64,000 nt of DNA, taken from Prostheceraeus crozeri (taxonomy: Eukaryota > Platyhelminthes > Polycladida > Euryleptidae). A program made the translations under genes and the position numbers. Position 1 is the first letter of the stretch. Each line of letters starts with the position of its first letter. The stretch spans positions 124,001 to 188,000 of the forward strand of contig CAJQUW010005273.1 of assembly GCA_907163375.1 (NCBI GenBank). The letters are read 5' to 3'. The notes beneath the pieces were generated by a model. The model was given only the letters and a program-made list of their open reading frames with translations. It did no database searches and was not told where the DNA came from. Below are positions 45,835 to 55,706 of this stretch, one piece after another.

Positions 45835-45880
45835 TTTTAAAACAATAAAAAAATAAATTTTTTCTAATAAAAATAAAAGA

Positions 45881-47275
45881 ATGGATAAAGCAAATTTAAA
45901 AAAATTATATTCGTCCGCATCATCCTGTTCTTCTTATTCGACGAGATCAACGGGATTTGAAAATAAATGTTTTGATAATAATAATAATAACAATCCATGT
46001 ATAGATGTTAATATTTTATTTGAATTACAATCCGAAATATTTAGAGAACAAACAAAAGGTTTACCTTCTATAGAAACTAACTATTGTTTATTTCCGGGTG
46101 ATCCATTTATTAAATTTATGGATATAGTAAGTAAATATAATGATGTAGCTTATGTTGAATTAAATAAAGAAAATATGGTTATAATAGGTCATAATAACGT
46201 TTATGGTTTTATTAGAGCAGTGTTACCAATTAGTAATACTGAATGGATAGAAAATAAAATTATTAATTATATCAATATTAAAGAATTAGTTAAAAAATTA
46301 AAATCTTTTTCGAAAGAAAAAATCAGATTATTTGTTGACGATCAAAATCAATATAACATTCACATAGAGAGTAAAAAACATAATGAAGAATTATTATGTC
46401 AGGTATATTATAGAGATACAATTTATAAACAAGAAACATTAGAAATGCCCCAAAGATATGATGATGATACATATATAGGATTGTATTCCAATTTAAGTAT
46501 TAATTTATTAAAATCTTACATAAATGGTTTAGCTCAACAAGAAAAAATTTATATGTGGACAACACCTTATACTATTAACAATGTCCATAATCATAATCAT
46601 AATAAACGAACTGAAGGTTCTAGGGCTTTGCCCGATCTTAAAGAATCTTATGATAATAATGATGATAATAATATAGATGATGATAATATAGATGATGATT
46701 CTGAAACATCTGAAAATGGTGTAAATGGTAAAAAAGATTATAAAAATATTAGTAATTATAAAAATTTATCTAAATTTCATTTTCTTACAATTGAAAATGA
46801 TAATGATGGTATAGTTGAAGATACTGTTCGACAACTATGTGCCGGGTCTACAAAATTTAAATTAGGATTTACATCTAATCAATTAAAAATTTTATCATCT
46901 TTAATAAAAACTAAAAGTGATTCAGATTATGGTGGTGTTATTAAATTTTCCAAAAGAGATCAAAGACCAATATTTTTCTCTATTATATTATTATCAGATA
47001 AAAAATGTAATTTAGAGTTAGATATTCCTATCAGGGAATGGTATCCTATCAGGGAATGGCATCCTATACCAAAAAGTGTAATTTATGATGATGAAGAATC
47101 AATTTATGATGATGATGAAGAATCAATTGATGATGATGATGAAGAATCAATATTTAGTGAAAAAAATTTAAATTATCTTTTGATAAAACGTTATATGATA
47201 AAACTTAATATGATAAAACTTAATATTATAGAACATTATATGCTAAAACTTAATAGAAAATACCAAAATAGTTGA
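45881..47275 (+). CDS. Unknown protein, possibly clamp-like
   Basis: 464 residues, rich in Asn and Asp. An N-terminal globular half (LFELQSEIFREQTKGLPSIE...VYGFIRAVLPISN) is followed by low-complexity acidic runs (NNDDNNIDDDNIDDDSE) and a second globular part with FKLGFTSNQLKILSSLIKT and RPIFFSIILLSD, ending in acidic repeats (DDDEESIDDDDEES). Two similar globular halves with a final strand pair vaguely recall PCNA-type sliding clamps, but I would not name it. It lies next to, and convergent with, the polymerase gene. GC hairpins at 46608-46633 add TEGSRALPD in frame. Confidence 0.45.
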   Translation: MDKANLKKLYSSASSCSSYSTRSTGFENKCFDNNNNNNPCIDVNILFELQSEIFREQTKGLPSIETNYCLFPGDPFIKFMDIVSKYNDVAYVELNKENMVIIGHNNVYGFIRAVLPISNTEWIENKIINYINIKELVKKLKSFSKEKIRLFVDDQNQYNIHIESKKHNEELLCQVYYRDTIYKQETLEMPQRYDDDTYIGLYSNLSINLLKSYINGLAQQEKIYMWTTPYTINNVHNHNHNKRTEGSRALPDLKESYDNNDDNNIDDDNIDDDSETSENGVNGKKDYKNISNYKNLSKFHFLTIENDNDGIVEDTVRQLCAGSTKFKLGFTSNQLKILSSLIKTKSDSDYGGVIKFSKRDQRPIFFSIILLSDKKCNLELDIPIREWYPIREWHPIPKSVIYDDEESIYDDDEESIDDDDEESIFSEKNLNYLLIKRYMIKLNMIKLNIIEHYMLKLNRKYQNS

Positions 47276-47376
47276 TAAATATATTTTCATATGTAATAAG
47301 TTTTTAGATGTAATAAGTTTTTAGATGTAATAAGTTTGTAGATGTAATAAATTTTTTAGATGTAATAAAAAAATTA
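47276..47376. repeat. Tandem repeats ATGTAATAAGTTTTTAG
   Basis: A unit of about 17 bases (ATGTAATAAGTTTTTAG) occurs about five times with small changes between the stops of two convergent genes. It probably contains the 3' ends of both transcripts: the repeats hold AATAA motifs on the plus strand. Confidence 0.75.
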
Positions 47377-50300
47377 TTATTCACACGTGTCATCATCATC
47401 ACTTAAATTACTCTCACAGATGATTGTTTGAAATATTTCAGCTTGAATATCTTCTCCGTTATAAGGTAACATAATTTCATTTTCATCAGGTGCTTGACGT
47501 TTAAGAATATTTATTTGACCAGAAAATTTTTTTTCTTCAGTATTATTATTTTTATCAGGAATACTAATTCCGGTTTCTAAAGATCTTTTCCATGGTTTAT
47601 TAACTGTAGTCGATAATGTTTTCCCCGAATATAATTTTAGAAAATCTTCTACTTTTACTTTATCTTGTGAATATCCTTTGAATGTTTTCTTTTCACTAAG
47701 TCTCCCTTGCTCATCTACAGTAATACAGTATTTTACTTTAGGTGCAATAAACATTGCAAAAATAATTCCACCATTTCCATAATCATTTTTCCCTTGACAC
47801 AATTCTCCTCCAACATATCCAGCAGCGTCTAATTTATTAAAGAGCTCATTGGAAATATATATTGAATCAGTATCTGTATAATGAATGTATTTTTCTTTGA
47901 AACCATTAATTTCTAAAATAAAGTTATTCATGATTCTTCTAGAGTGAGAAAGAATGAAAGAACCTAAGTGTGATGGCATGAATGACGTCTTCCCATCTTT
48001 TACAATATTAGTTTTGAGACATTCATCATCTTCCATTTCTACTTTCGCTAAATATTGTTCATCATTTAATTTTTCATAATCTTTTACTTCTTGAGTGAAA
48101 TTTTTTCTCAATGTATTCTCATTCCATAAATGATATTTAGTGGTTATATCTTTTTGCACAGTTTTGCCATATAGCGAATTCATCAATAATTTAATTAACT
48201 CATCACCTACAGTATTTCCTTCTGTTTTATATCTTTTTCTCAAATTAAAAAGTTTTTCAATATAATTTCGAAATGGTGAAACTTGATAATTTTTTTCATA
48301 AATTATACCATCAGTAATATGTAAGATTTTTCCCCCACATCTAACAATTTCTTGTATGTCTACAGAAATTAATACATCATAACATATACCATTTCTAAAC
48401 CTGATTACTTTTACATGAGAATTATTATTTTGATTTTTAACTTTATCTTTTATAGGAACTGGTTGGAAAAACATATCATTCGGATATTGAAACACAACAG
48501 AGAATATTCCAGTTTTAGGTCTAAATGTTTGTGTATTAAATTTATATACTATTTCCCGCTCTTCTTCTTGACGAAATTTTCTAGCTGATTCAGCTTTAGG
48601 GTATTCTGAATTTTCATCATACATAGCTGATGGATATAAAGATGTTGCATCAAAAGCCATTAGAAATTCATTTTTTTGTTCAAGTAGTTGATTTGAAATT
48701 TTCTTACAAATTTCAGTTTTATCTCCTAAATCTCTATACTGTTTCATTAAATCTATTAAATTGCTTCCAGGGGACAAAGCCCCACCAGCGTAGCGACCAA
48801 GGGACAAAGTCCCCCCAGCGCAGCGACCAGGTAAATACTGTTTTAATATTGGTAACAAGATGTTACAAAATGGCGATATGTATTTTCTTATATTTGCTGA
48901 AACTCTTCCACCTTTAACAGATTTTCTAATATAATTTCTAGCCCATAAATCTATATGAGAATGAATATTTATATTGTCATTTTGTACGCTTTTCATCCAA
49001 CCGTTAAATGTTAAAGCAGAGGATGTCAAATTAGTAGTTATATCTTCACCAACTAAATCTCGCATAACATTATTATATTTGTAGATACAAAAAGCTAAAG
49101 AAAGAATATCGTTAACTAAATATGGTCTCCATTCATTTTCTTTTTCTTTAAAATTTTCATGTGTTATGTCTCCAATTTCATAATTTAATTTACACACATT
49201 CGTAGGAATTTTAAAATTCTCACACCATTTAGAAAGACTTGTTTTTACATGTTGATAACTACATTTCATTATAATAGTTTGAAGTGCTAATTTACCTGAC
49301 GTGAATCTTTTTTCATATTGTTTTTAAATCTAAAAGATTTTTGAATGTATCTACTAACACATTCAGTTGTATAAGGATTTCGTAATGAAGCAGTCAATAT
49401 TCCTCTTGAAGTTTTAAGAGGCGGTTTAGATAATTTAAAATTAGCTTTTATCGGAAAATAGGAATCAAAACCTGATGAATTGTGAGCTATTAAAGTTACT
49501 CTAGAATAATTAAATTTTCCAAGCGTTTTAAAAAATTGATGGATCGGACATACGTCCTCTGGGTTTCCCCCGATCGAACATTCATCATCCTCAGTTCTCG
49601 TAAATATTTTCACACAATTTTGAAGTTTATTAAATTCTAATTCAGTTAAATTATTATACTCATTAATCTGTTTTTTAAGTTTTTTAATTTCATCTTCATC
49701 TTTTGATCGTTTAATTTTAATCATATCACTTAACAAACGTGTTTCTAATTCTTTCAATCTTTGTTTCGGTAAACAACATATAAATTTATTAAAATTAATA
49801 GCTCCTACAGCGTAAGGAATAGGATGAGCTGTTGAACAGTTAGGATCAGGAAAAGTTTCGAGATCCCAAATATATGTTGAACTATAGTCAATTTTTTTCT
49901 TTGTTATGATTTTATATGGACGCGTTGTTAGATTTTCATCAGTAACTGTTTTATATATGGGTTTGAAATTATTTTCAATTTCTCTAATAGCTTTTAATTT
50001 ATGAGATTTATTAATTAAACAATAGTGACCAATTGTTGAACCTGCGTGAAAATAATTGTAATAAACATAATTATGAAACGTTTCAATTCCTCTAGGATTT
50101 AAATGACGATTGGCAGGACTATAATATTGAACACATTCTCCAAAATATTTATTGAATTGAGAAAATTTGCAGTTTGACATTACTCCTGTTCTAGATGTGG
50201 CTTTCTCTTTATATAAAAAATTATTAAACATTTCTTTCATCAATTCTCCTTGTTCTTCATTAAAACCTCGTAAAACATTATAACATTTAATAAAACAAAA

Positions 50301-50912
50301 ATCTTCAGAAGGAATATAACAATATTCACCGAAATATTCTTTGATTCTATATTTCATATTAATCCCTGCCCCTCTATGCGATCTTTGTACTAACTTCATT
50401 CCAAAATCTTCATATTTAATATTACCTGTAAAAATCCATTCGTTAGCATCGGATTTCTCATCCAGATTCGAAAACCATATTTCAAATGAATTTTTATTAT
50501 AGAAGGTTACGTAAAAATTTTGAATTATATTTTCCTGATCTTTAATAACTTTTCCAAGTAAATTAATAATTTTACCATTTGCTAAAAGTTTCCGCATATC
50601 ATTTACTACATTAATAAAAGATACATTTTCATATTTAATTTCATTTGGATTAAATAAATTACATAAATCATCACCAAGCTCATCCTTAATTCTATCATCA
50701 AAAAAGATATCAGTAATAGGAGTTTCTAATATTTCTTTTGTTCCACTTTTCTGTTTTTTAATATTACGTCTAATACTACGCCTACTACGTTTCTGTTTTT
50801 TAATACGTTTACTACGTTTACTATGTTTAATTTGCGCATCAAACTCAGCAGTTTGTTTCTTGATTAATTCATCAATCCTAAACGTTTGTCCGAGAGACAT
50901 TTCACGATTCAT
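47377..50912 (-). pseudogene. Protein-primed DNA polymerase B (one frameshift)
   Basis: Two frames, 49287-50912 (541 codons, N-terminal) and 47377-49269 (630 codons), together make one family-B polymerase. The first has a basic N-terminus, Exo I (YIWDLETFPDPN) and Exo II (LIAHNSSGFDSYF). The second has Exo III (YLVNDILSLAF), motif A (MAFDATSLYPSAMY), motif B (LMNSLYGKTVQ) and motif C (HYTDTDSIYI), all with catalytic residues intact. The frame changes between about 49265 and 49330, where stops occur in both frames. Mini-hairpins add RCAGGTLSLGRYAGGALSPG (48770-48830) and part of an acidic loop near 49546. It would replicate the element using a terminal protein. Confidence 0.88.
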
Positions 50913-50961
50913 ATTTTTTAAAAGAAAAAATGAATTTTTACATAGAACCTCGGTTCCGTTT

Positions 50962-51291
50962 TTACATATACACAGGAATATGTAATTGATGTAATGTTTC
51001 TAATTCATGTGTTGTTAAATGTTCTTTCTTAACCAACCACCATAAATTATTATACGCCAAAAATACTCGGAAACTTCTTAAACAAAGTGGAAAGTCTTTT
51101 GTTTTAATACACGGTTTAATACCATGTTTTGTTTTATAATCTGTAACGAGCGCTACGTATTTATGATGATAATAAAATCTAACTTCTTTCTTCGAATTTA
51201 CAGGATTTGTAGGATGACGATAATCTTTTAGAACTGGTACATGCTCTATCTTGTAAGCATTCAACATATTTTTTTTTATTTTTATTAACAA
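50962..51291 (-). CDS. Small basic protein, unknown
   Basis: 109 residues with EVRFYYHHKYVALVTDYKTK and FRVFLAYNNLWWLVKKEHLT; basic and aromatic-rich, no recognised domain. It lies between polymerase and ATPase on the same strand. A GAACC-GAG-GTTC hairpin lies just downstream of it at about 50945. The true start may be an internal ATG (residue 9). Confidence 0.45.
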   Translation of the reverse strand: MLIKIKKNMLNAYKIEHVPVLKDYRHPTNPVNSKKEVRFYYHHKYVALVTDYKTKHGIKPCIKTKDFPLCLRSFRVFLAYNNLWWLVKKEHLTTHELETLHQLHIPVYM

Positions 51292-51347
51292 AAAATTTAT
51301 AAGAAAAAATTATTCGATCACTCCGCGAAAATGTTTTCTATCGACTT

Positions 51348-52193
51348 TCAGTCAGAGAACAATTGTTCGATAACTCTATCATGAATTTTTTTATCAATAT
51401 TAATTGTGATAAATCCATAATCTTTTGACCAAGCATTGTTACACGATTGTTTAAATTCATCTTTATTTCTTACACATAAATCTCTTAACAAATCACTTAA
51501 GTTTCTTGCATTTATTTCAAATAGTATAAATATATTTGCATTCTTTCTAATAACACTTCCGTCTAATGAATACATACTTTGTGTTAAATAAAAAACACTA
51601 CAGTTATTATGTCTACCTCTTGCGAAATAATTTCTCTGAACTGACTGAATCTATCATTAACACAATCATCAAAAATTACACAATGTTTCATTGTTTTATC
51701 TAGTTTACTAGGATCTTGCATATTACCACTATCATCTATTAATTGTATTTTTATATGATTTTATTTTTTTTTATTTTATTTTATTTTATTTTTATATGAT
51801 TTTTATATGATTTTTTATTGTATTTTTATTTTTATATTGTATTTTTATTAGATTCTACTAACTGATTATTTTTTGCTGCTTCTTCACACCACGAACTTAT
51901 TTCTTCTTCATCTTCAGATTTTTCATATTCTTTGAATAATGAAGCAATTGCTGTTTTTTTAAGATTATTTTCAAATCCATATTTTAAAAATTGATAGACG
52001 GGTTGTTCTGCCGTCGTTGTATAAATTATAAGATTGTTATAATCCAAAAAATTTGGAGTCGTTAAAATTTTAAATAATAGATATGTTTTTCCATATCCTG
52101 ATCTTCCACAAATAACTGACAAAACTTTATTAGATAAATTTGGATGATGATTAAATTTAAGTTTTTTTTATTAAATGGAGGTAGTTCACTCAT
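51348..52193 (-). pseudogene. Packaging ATPase, FtsK/HerA (A32) type, broken
   Basis: From ATG 52193 (MSELPPFNKKN) the frame shifts at an eight-T run (52162-52169), then gives VICGRSGYGKTYLLFK (Walker A). A T-rich expansion with TTTTATATGATTTT repeats (51755-51850) interrupts it, then KHCVIFDDCVNDRF (Walker B) follows around 51690. Another frameshift near 51610 leads to 51348-51575 with LTQSMYSLDGSVIRKNANI, the sensor-like tail of the family. Order and motifs are those of Polinton and adintovirus genome-packaging ATPases. Three disruptions make it non-functional. Confidence 0.8.
51755..51850. repeat. T-rich low-complexity expansion
   Basis: Repeats of TTTTATATGATTTT and TATTTTATTTTATTTTA lie inside the ATPase gene between Walker A and Walker B. 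They look like a slippage expansion that destroyed the reading frame. Confidence 0.7.
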
Positions 52194-52285
52194 TTTTTAA
52201 TAAAAAAATTTTATTTTTATTTTTTTTATTTTTTGTTTCTAAAGAAGAAGAAGAAAATTAGACTTCTCTAGCTTCGCGTAGGAGT

Positions 52286-53074
52286 TTATACCTCCCGAAC
52301 CAAAAGATCTATCATAATCTCTTCACCTCCAAAATTTATTTCTTGTCCTTTTTCATCAGTGATTCTAATGCCAATGTTGTTAATAGTTTTTCTTGTAATA
52401 GGAAAATATATTAATGTTTGTGGAATTACATTTAATCTATAACCAATGGGTACAGTAAAAGCTGGAAAACTGAATATTAAATTTGACAATTTACCATTTA
52501 TATATCCTCCTTCAATAATGTCACAATGTACAACAATTGAATTTATTTCAGTTATTTTTGGAATCTTCTCACCTAAATGATAACCTTGACTATAGGTTTG
52601 TTTATTAAATCCTAATAGCTTTGACAATGATCTATCATGATTAAAATCAACTTGATGATTTTCGTCTAAAGTAAGAGAAAATTTATTAACTGCCGGTTCA
52701 ACTGCAAAATGTAATTGTTTCTTATCTTTAAATGGTATACCTAAATGTCTCTTAATTTCATTTGATATTGATTCAACTTCGTAAGAACCAGGAAGAAAAC
52801 TTAGTACTTTCCATGTTTTGCCTTTATCAGTAGAATATCTAAATTGATCATTCACATCTTTTATAACATTTTGAATAGTGTTAAATGTAGAGAAACTAGT
52901 CAATGCAATTTGATAATTTTTATTTTGTTCCAAATGTAGAATGGGTTCTAAATTACAAGTGTGTGATGAAGTAGTTGTTATAATTTTTAACGTCGTACTA
53001 AATTTTGATGAACCCAAAATCTCTGTCAAATTTTCTAAATGATTATTAATTTTGTCTAAATCTGCTGAACACAT
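52286..53074 (-). CDS. Penton-like minor capsid protein (Polinton B)
   Basis: 262 residues. NLEPILHLEQNKNYQIALTS near residues 40-60, LHFAVEPAVNKFSLTLDENH with LSKLLGFNKQTY in the middle, and a strand-rich C-terminus ending in a VREV tail. The LxxLLGF turn and the early LExxxxYQIAL(T)xF strand recall penton and minor capsid proteins of Polintons, also seen in the longer paralogues of Polinton A. No interruptions. Penton proteins close the capsid vertices. Assignment is by pattern and context. Confidence 0.6.
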   Translation of the reverse strand: MCSADLDKINNHLENLTEILGSSKFSTTLKIITTTSSHTCNLEPILHLEQNKNYQIALTSFSTFNTIQNVIKDVNDQFRYSTDKGKTWKVLSFLPGSYEVESISNEIKRHLGIPFKDKKQLHFAVEPAVNKFSLTLDENHQVDFNHDRSLSKLLGFNKQTYSQGYHLGEKIPKITEINSIVVHCDIIEGGYINGKLSNLIFSFPAFTVPIGYRLNVIPQTLIYFPITRKTINNIGIRITDEKGQEINFGGEEIMIDLLVREV

Positions 53075-53089
53075 TTTTTAGTTAAAATT

Positions 53090-53165
53090 TTGAATAAATA
53101 TTATAGAAAAAAATCGTAGATAAAAATGGTAGATAAAAATCATAGATAAAAATCATAGATAAAAA
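53090..53165. repeat. Tandem repeats of CATAGATAAAAAT
   Basis: A unit of about 16 bases (ATAGATAAAAATCAT) recurs four times between the penton-like gene start and the next gene. Similar spacer repeats occur elsewhere in this element. Confidence 0.65.
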
Positions 53166-53993
53166 TTAGAAACAACATATTTCAGCTACACTTTTATAAT
53201 CCTCTTCATTTAGAATCTTCTTTTCTAACAGTCTTTTCAATATAGCATGAATTTCATTGAAACTAGAATTATGTCCTTCTTTTATTGCAGATATTAAAAT
53301 ATTTAATCTATTTAGTAATTCTTGTGGATCATCTGGTAAAAATATGGTTGTTTCTGTTTTCTGTTTTTCAGATAAACCTTTCCCTACTTTAACTCCCGTT
53401 GATAATAAATTTTCTAATTGTTTATAACGTCTAAGAGTTTTTACTGCACCAACTCTATCTAACATAGCTTTATATTTTATAAGATCATCTACAGCATAAT
53501 TATTTAAATCTGCTCCTCTTAAAAGATTAACAAAATTTCTATCTAAATTAAAAGGAGATTTATCTGGTGAAAAAATTAAACCTCGAAAAGGTTGTGGAAA
53601 TATTTCTTTTTGTCCGAGATAAAATCTAGGTATTGTTTTTCCATCTATAAATGAAATAGAATGTTCAAATTGCATAGATTTTGGTAATTTCTTATTAATG
53701 TTTGATTCTAGTAATCCATAGTCATCTAATCTAGTTTTGTGCTCTGGATCTGTTATATCAATTTGTTTATCATTATTTGTACTTTCTTTTTCAAGAGTTT
53801 TAAATGGTTTCATAGTTTTCTCAAAATCAGTTTTTACTTGCTCGGTTTGTTGCATTTTTTCAAACATATCAGATTGAATACCAGCTTTTATCATTCTATG
53901 TTGAAGATGATTTTCTTTCATAATATTTCTTTGTTTTATTAACTCTTCTAATTGTTTTATTCTTTTAAAATTATCAGCTCTAATTTTATCCAT
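53166..53993 (-). CDS. Unknown Polinton B protein
   Basis: 275 residues from ATG 53993 (MDKIRADNFKRIKQLEELIK); the frame is open further upstream to 54059, but that part looks like spacer. A helical N-terminus rich in Gln/Glu/Lys is followed by a globular segment with RFYLGQKEIFPQPFRGLIF and NFVNLLRGADLNNY, then helices to the end. No domain recognised. Position between penton-like and membrane proteins, in the same direction, suggests a structural or assembly role. No breaks. Confidence 0.55.
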   Translation of the reverse strand: MDKIRADNFKRIKQLEELIKQRNIMKENHLQHRMIKAGIQSDMFEKMQQTEQVKTDFEKTMKPFKTLEKESTNNDKQIDITDPEHKTRLDDYGLLESNINKKLPKSMQFEHSISFIDGKTIPRFYLGQKEIFPQPFRGLIFSPDKSPFNLDRNFVNLLRGADLNNYAVDDLIKYKAMLDRVGAVKTLRRYKQLENLLSTGVKVGKGLSEKQKTETTIFLPDDPQELLNRLNILISAIKEGHNSSFNEIHAILKRLLEKKILNEEDYKSVAEICCF

Positions 53994-54114
53994 TTTTAAA
54001 ATATAATATTTGAATTTTGTGGTAACATTGGAATGCAGCAAAAACATTTTACTGAACAAATTATTTTTTTATTGCTTTGTTGTTTGACATCTTTTCGTTT
54101 AAAGTTTTCTCGTT

Positions 54115-54792
54115 TTAAGTTTTGTTTAATAAAGTTTTGCTTAAATTTTCGCTTAAAGTTTTTAGCTCTTCTAAAAAAATTTTGTCATTTTCTTCATTAG
54201 AAATTTTACCATCACTAGAAATTTTGCCATCCTTTTTATTTTTATCATCAACTTTTTCGGACTGTAATTGAAAGGTTTGATTTACTTCATTAGCTATTTG
54301 ACCAAATTTTTCAATCTCATCTAACGTAATAACATTATCATCACATACTCTTTGAAAGTAGTAATGTAGTTTATCATAGACTTCTTTAATATGTAAATGC
54401 TTAGTTTTTAATGATTTTCGTTTCTTAGTTATTAAAGATTTATCTAACATTGTAACAAGTGAAGTTGCAAAAACACCCGTACCTGTTAAAGCTGTAGCAA
54501 CTACTGGAATTACTAAAACACCTGAAGATATAATAATTGTTAAAGCACCTAAACTTATTGTTAAGAATATGCCAATTCCTTGTGTTACATTCTTAACTTT
54601 AGACCATCTCTTTCTTAACTTTTTATAATGCTCTAATCTTAATAATAATTGAGATTCCTTATCTTTCATATAACGTACTCTATCTTTGTGTTTTTCTTTA
54701 TTCATTTTTTCAATGTCCATTAAAGTAGAACTACGTTCATATGATAACGAAGGATATATTCTTGCGGTTTCATCCACTTTTGTTTCTTCCAT
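54115..54792 (-). CDS. Membrane protein in terminal repeat, unknown
   Basis: 225 residues. N-terminal charged helix (DIEKMNKEKHKDRVRYMKDK), two hydrophobic segments (GIGIFLTISLGALTIIISSG and VLVIPVVATALTGTGVFA) at about 70-115, then a helical basic and acidic tail. Probably an integral membrane protein with a hairpin of two transmembrane helices. The first half overlaps the right terminal repeat, so a truncated copy exists at the left end (39169-39258). Confidence 0.6.
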   Translation of the reverse strand: MEETKVDETARIYPSLSYERSSTLMDIEKMNKEKHKDRVRYMKDKESQLLLRLEHYKKLRKRWSKVKNVTQGIGIFLTISLGALTIIISSGVLVIPVVATALTGTGVFATSLVTMLDKSLITKKRKSLKTKHLHIKEVYDKLHYYFQRVCDDNVITLDEIEKFGQIANEVNQTFQLQSEKVDDKNKKDGKISSDGKISNEENDKIFLEELKTLSENLSKTLLNKT

Positions 54793-55237
54793 TTTTTAAA
54801 GAAATATTATTAGTCACATGTTATATTTTAAAAACCTGAAAGATGGATAAAATTCATGAATTTGAAATTCTCAACTTTTATGATTTTTGGTGTCCTGGAA
54901 CGGTCATGATTTAAGCGCGAAAATTGTAATTCTCAAATTTTGAGATTCTTAACTGTTACGATTTTCGGTGTCCTGGAACGGTCATGATTTTAAGGGTGAA
55001 AATTGTAATTCTCAAATTTGAGATTTTGAAAATTTTGAAAAATTGGGTATTTTTAAAAACGCTTAAATTTTCGCCCTTCGGCCTTCGGCCACGTGAAATT
55101 TGAAGTCTACCTAAATTTTTGAAATTTTGATTTTTTTGAAAATTTTGAAAAAGCCCGCAAAAGTGTGACATCCGGCGCAAGCGAAGCGAAGCAAAGCGAA
55201 GAGAAGCGTCGCGCCGGATGTCACACTATATACTACT
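54606..55237 (-). repeat. Right terminal inverted repeat of Polinton B
   Basis: Mirror of 38730-39290. It covers the first roughly 190 bases of the membrane-protein gene and its promoter region and ends ATGTCACACTATATACTACT. It retains about 75-85 bases that the left repeat lost. Confidence 0.9.
55162..55227. repeat. Terminal hairpin of Polinton B, right
   Basis: AGTGTGACATCCGGCGC (55162-55178) with its mirror GCGCCGGATGTCACACT (55211-55227) around a GAAGC-repeat loop; the same structure as at the left end. Confidence 0.85.
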
Positions 55238-55706
55238 TAGATTATTATACATTTTTCGAGTAAGAATTTGTATTAGGGGTGTACATGGTGCACCGGTGTT
55301 ATCTTATTTACCTTCCCCTACACACAGTTCCCGATCGCAAAATATATGGCTATATTCATAGCCCAGAACATTAATGTAAGCTTTCAACTTTCCGGGGGAA
55401 AATAAGTGAATGGAGAATATGAATAGCATAACACAGGTGTCACTCTTCTTACTTTTCCCGGCTTTCAGTTTCCGGGCGGAAAGTGTAATGGAAGTTAGAA
55501 TTTCCAAGAGAAAAACAGTTGCCATTTTCATGCTCAATATGACAGGGCATTGTGTCTCATTCTAATCGACAGTAAATCGACGTCATTAGTCACAAGAAAG
55601 TTAACGTTTTGTAACAACAAACCAAATTTTATTGTAGCAATTTTCAAACTTTTGTTGCATTTAATTACTATTCTCTGATCATATTGCTGTGATATAAAGG
55701 TCATAC

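Larger units (their letters stand above)
38730..55237. mobile_element. Polinton B: near-complete Maverick/Polinton element
   Basis: A 16,508-base element starting AGTAGTATATAGTGTGACAT and ending with its mirror, ATGTCACACTATATACTACT, flanked by a perfect 6-bp duplication TAGATT (38724-38729 and 55238-55243). AG...CT ends and 6-bp duplications are diagnostic of Polintons. Inside are protease, PLA2-integrase, capsid, pVI-like, fibre-like, polymerase B, ATPase, penton-like and membrane proteins. It is markedly AT-rich compared with Polinton A and its flanks. Polymerase and ATPase carry frameshifts; the other core genes are open, so inactivation looks recent. Confidence 0.95.

Noticed and set aside
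47377..50912. Two separate genes (exonuclease and polymerase)
   Set aside because: Exo III lies in the second frame and the parts adjoin within about 20 bases, so one frameshifted polymerase is simpler.
55304..55537. 77-codon minus ORF beside Polinton B
   Set aside because: No conserved motif and no supporting context; likely chance.
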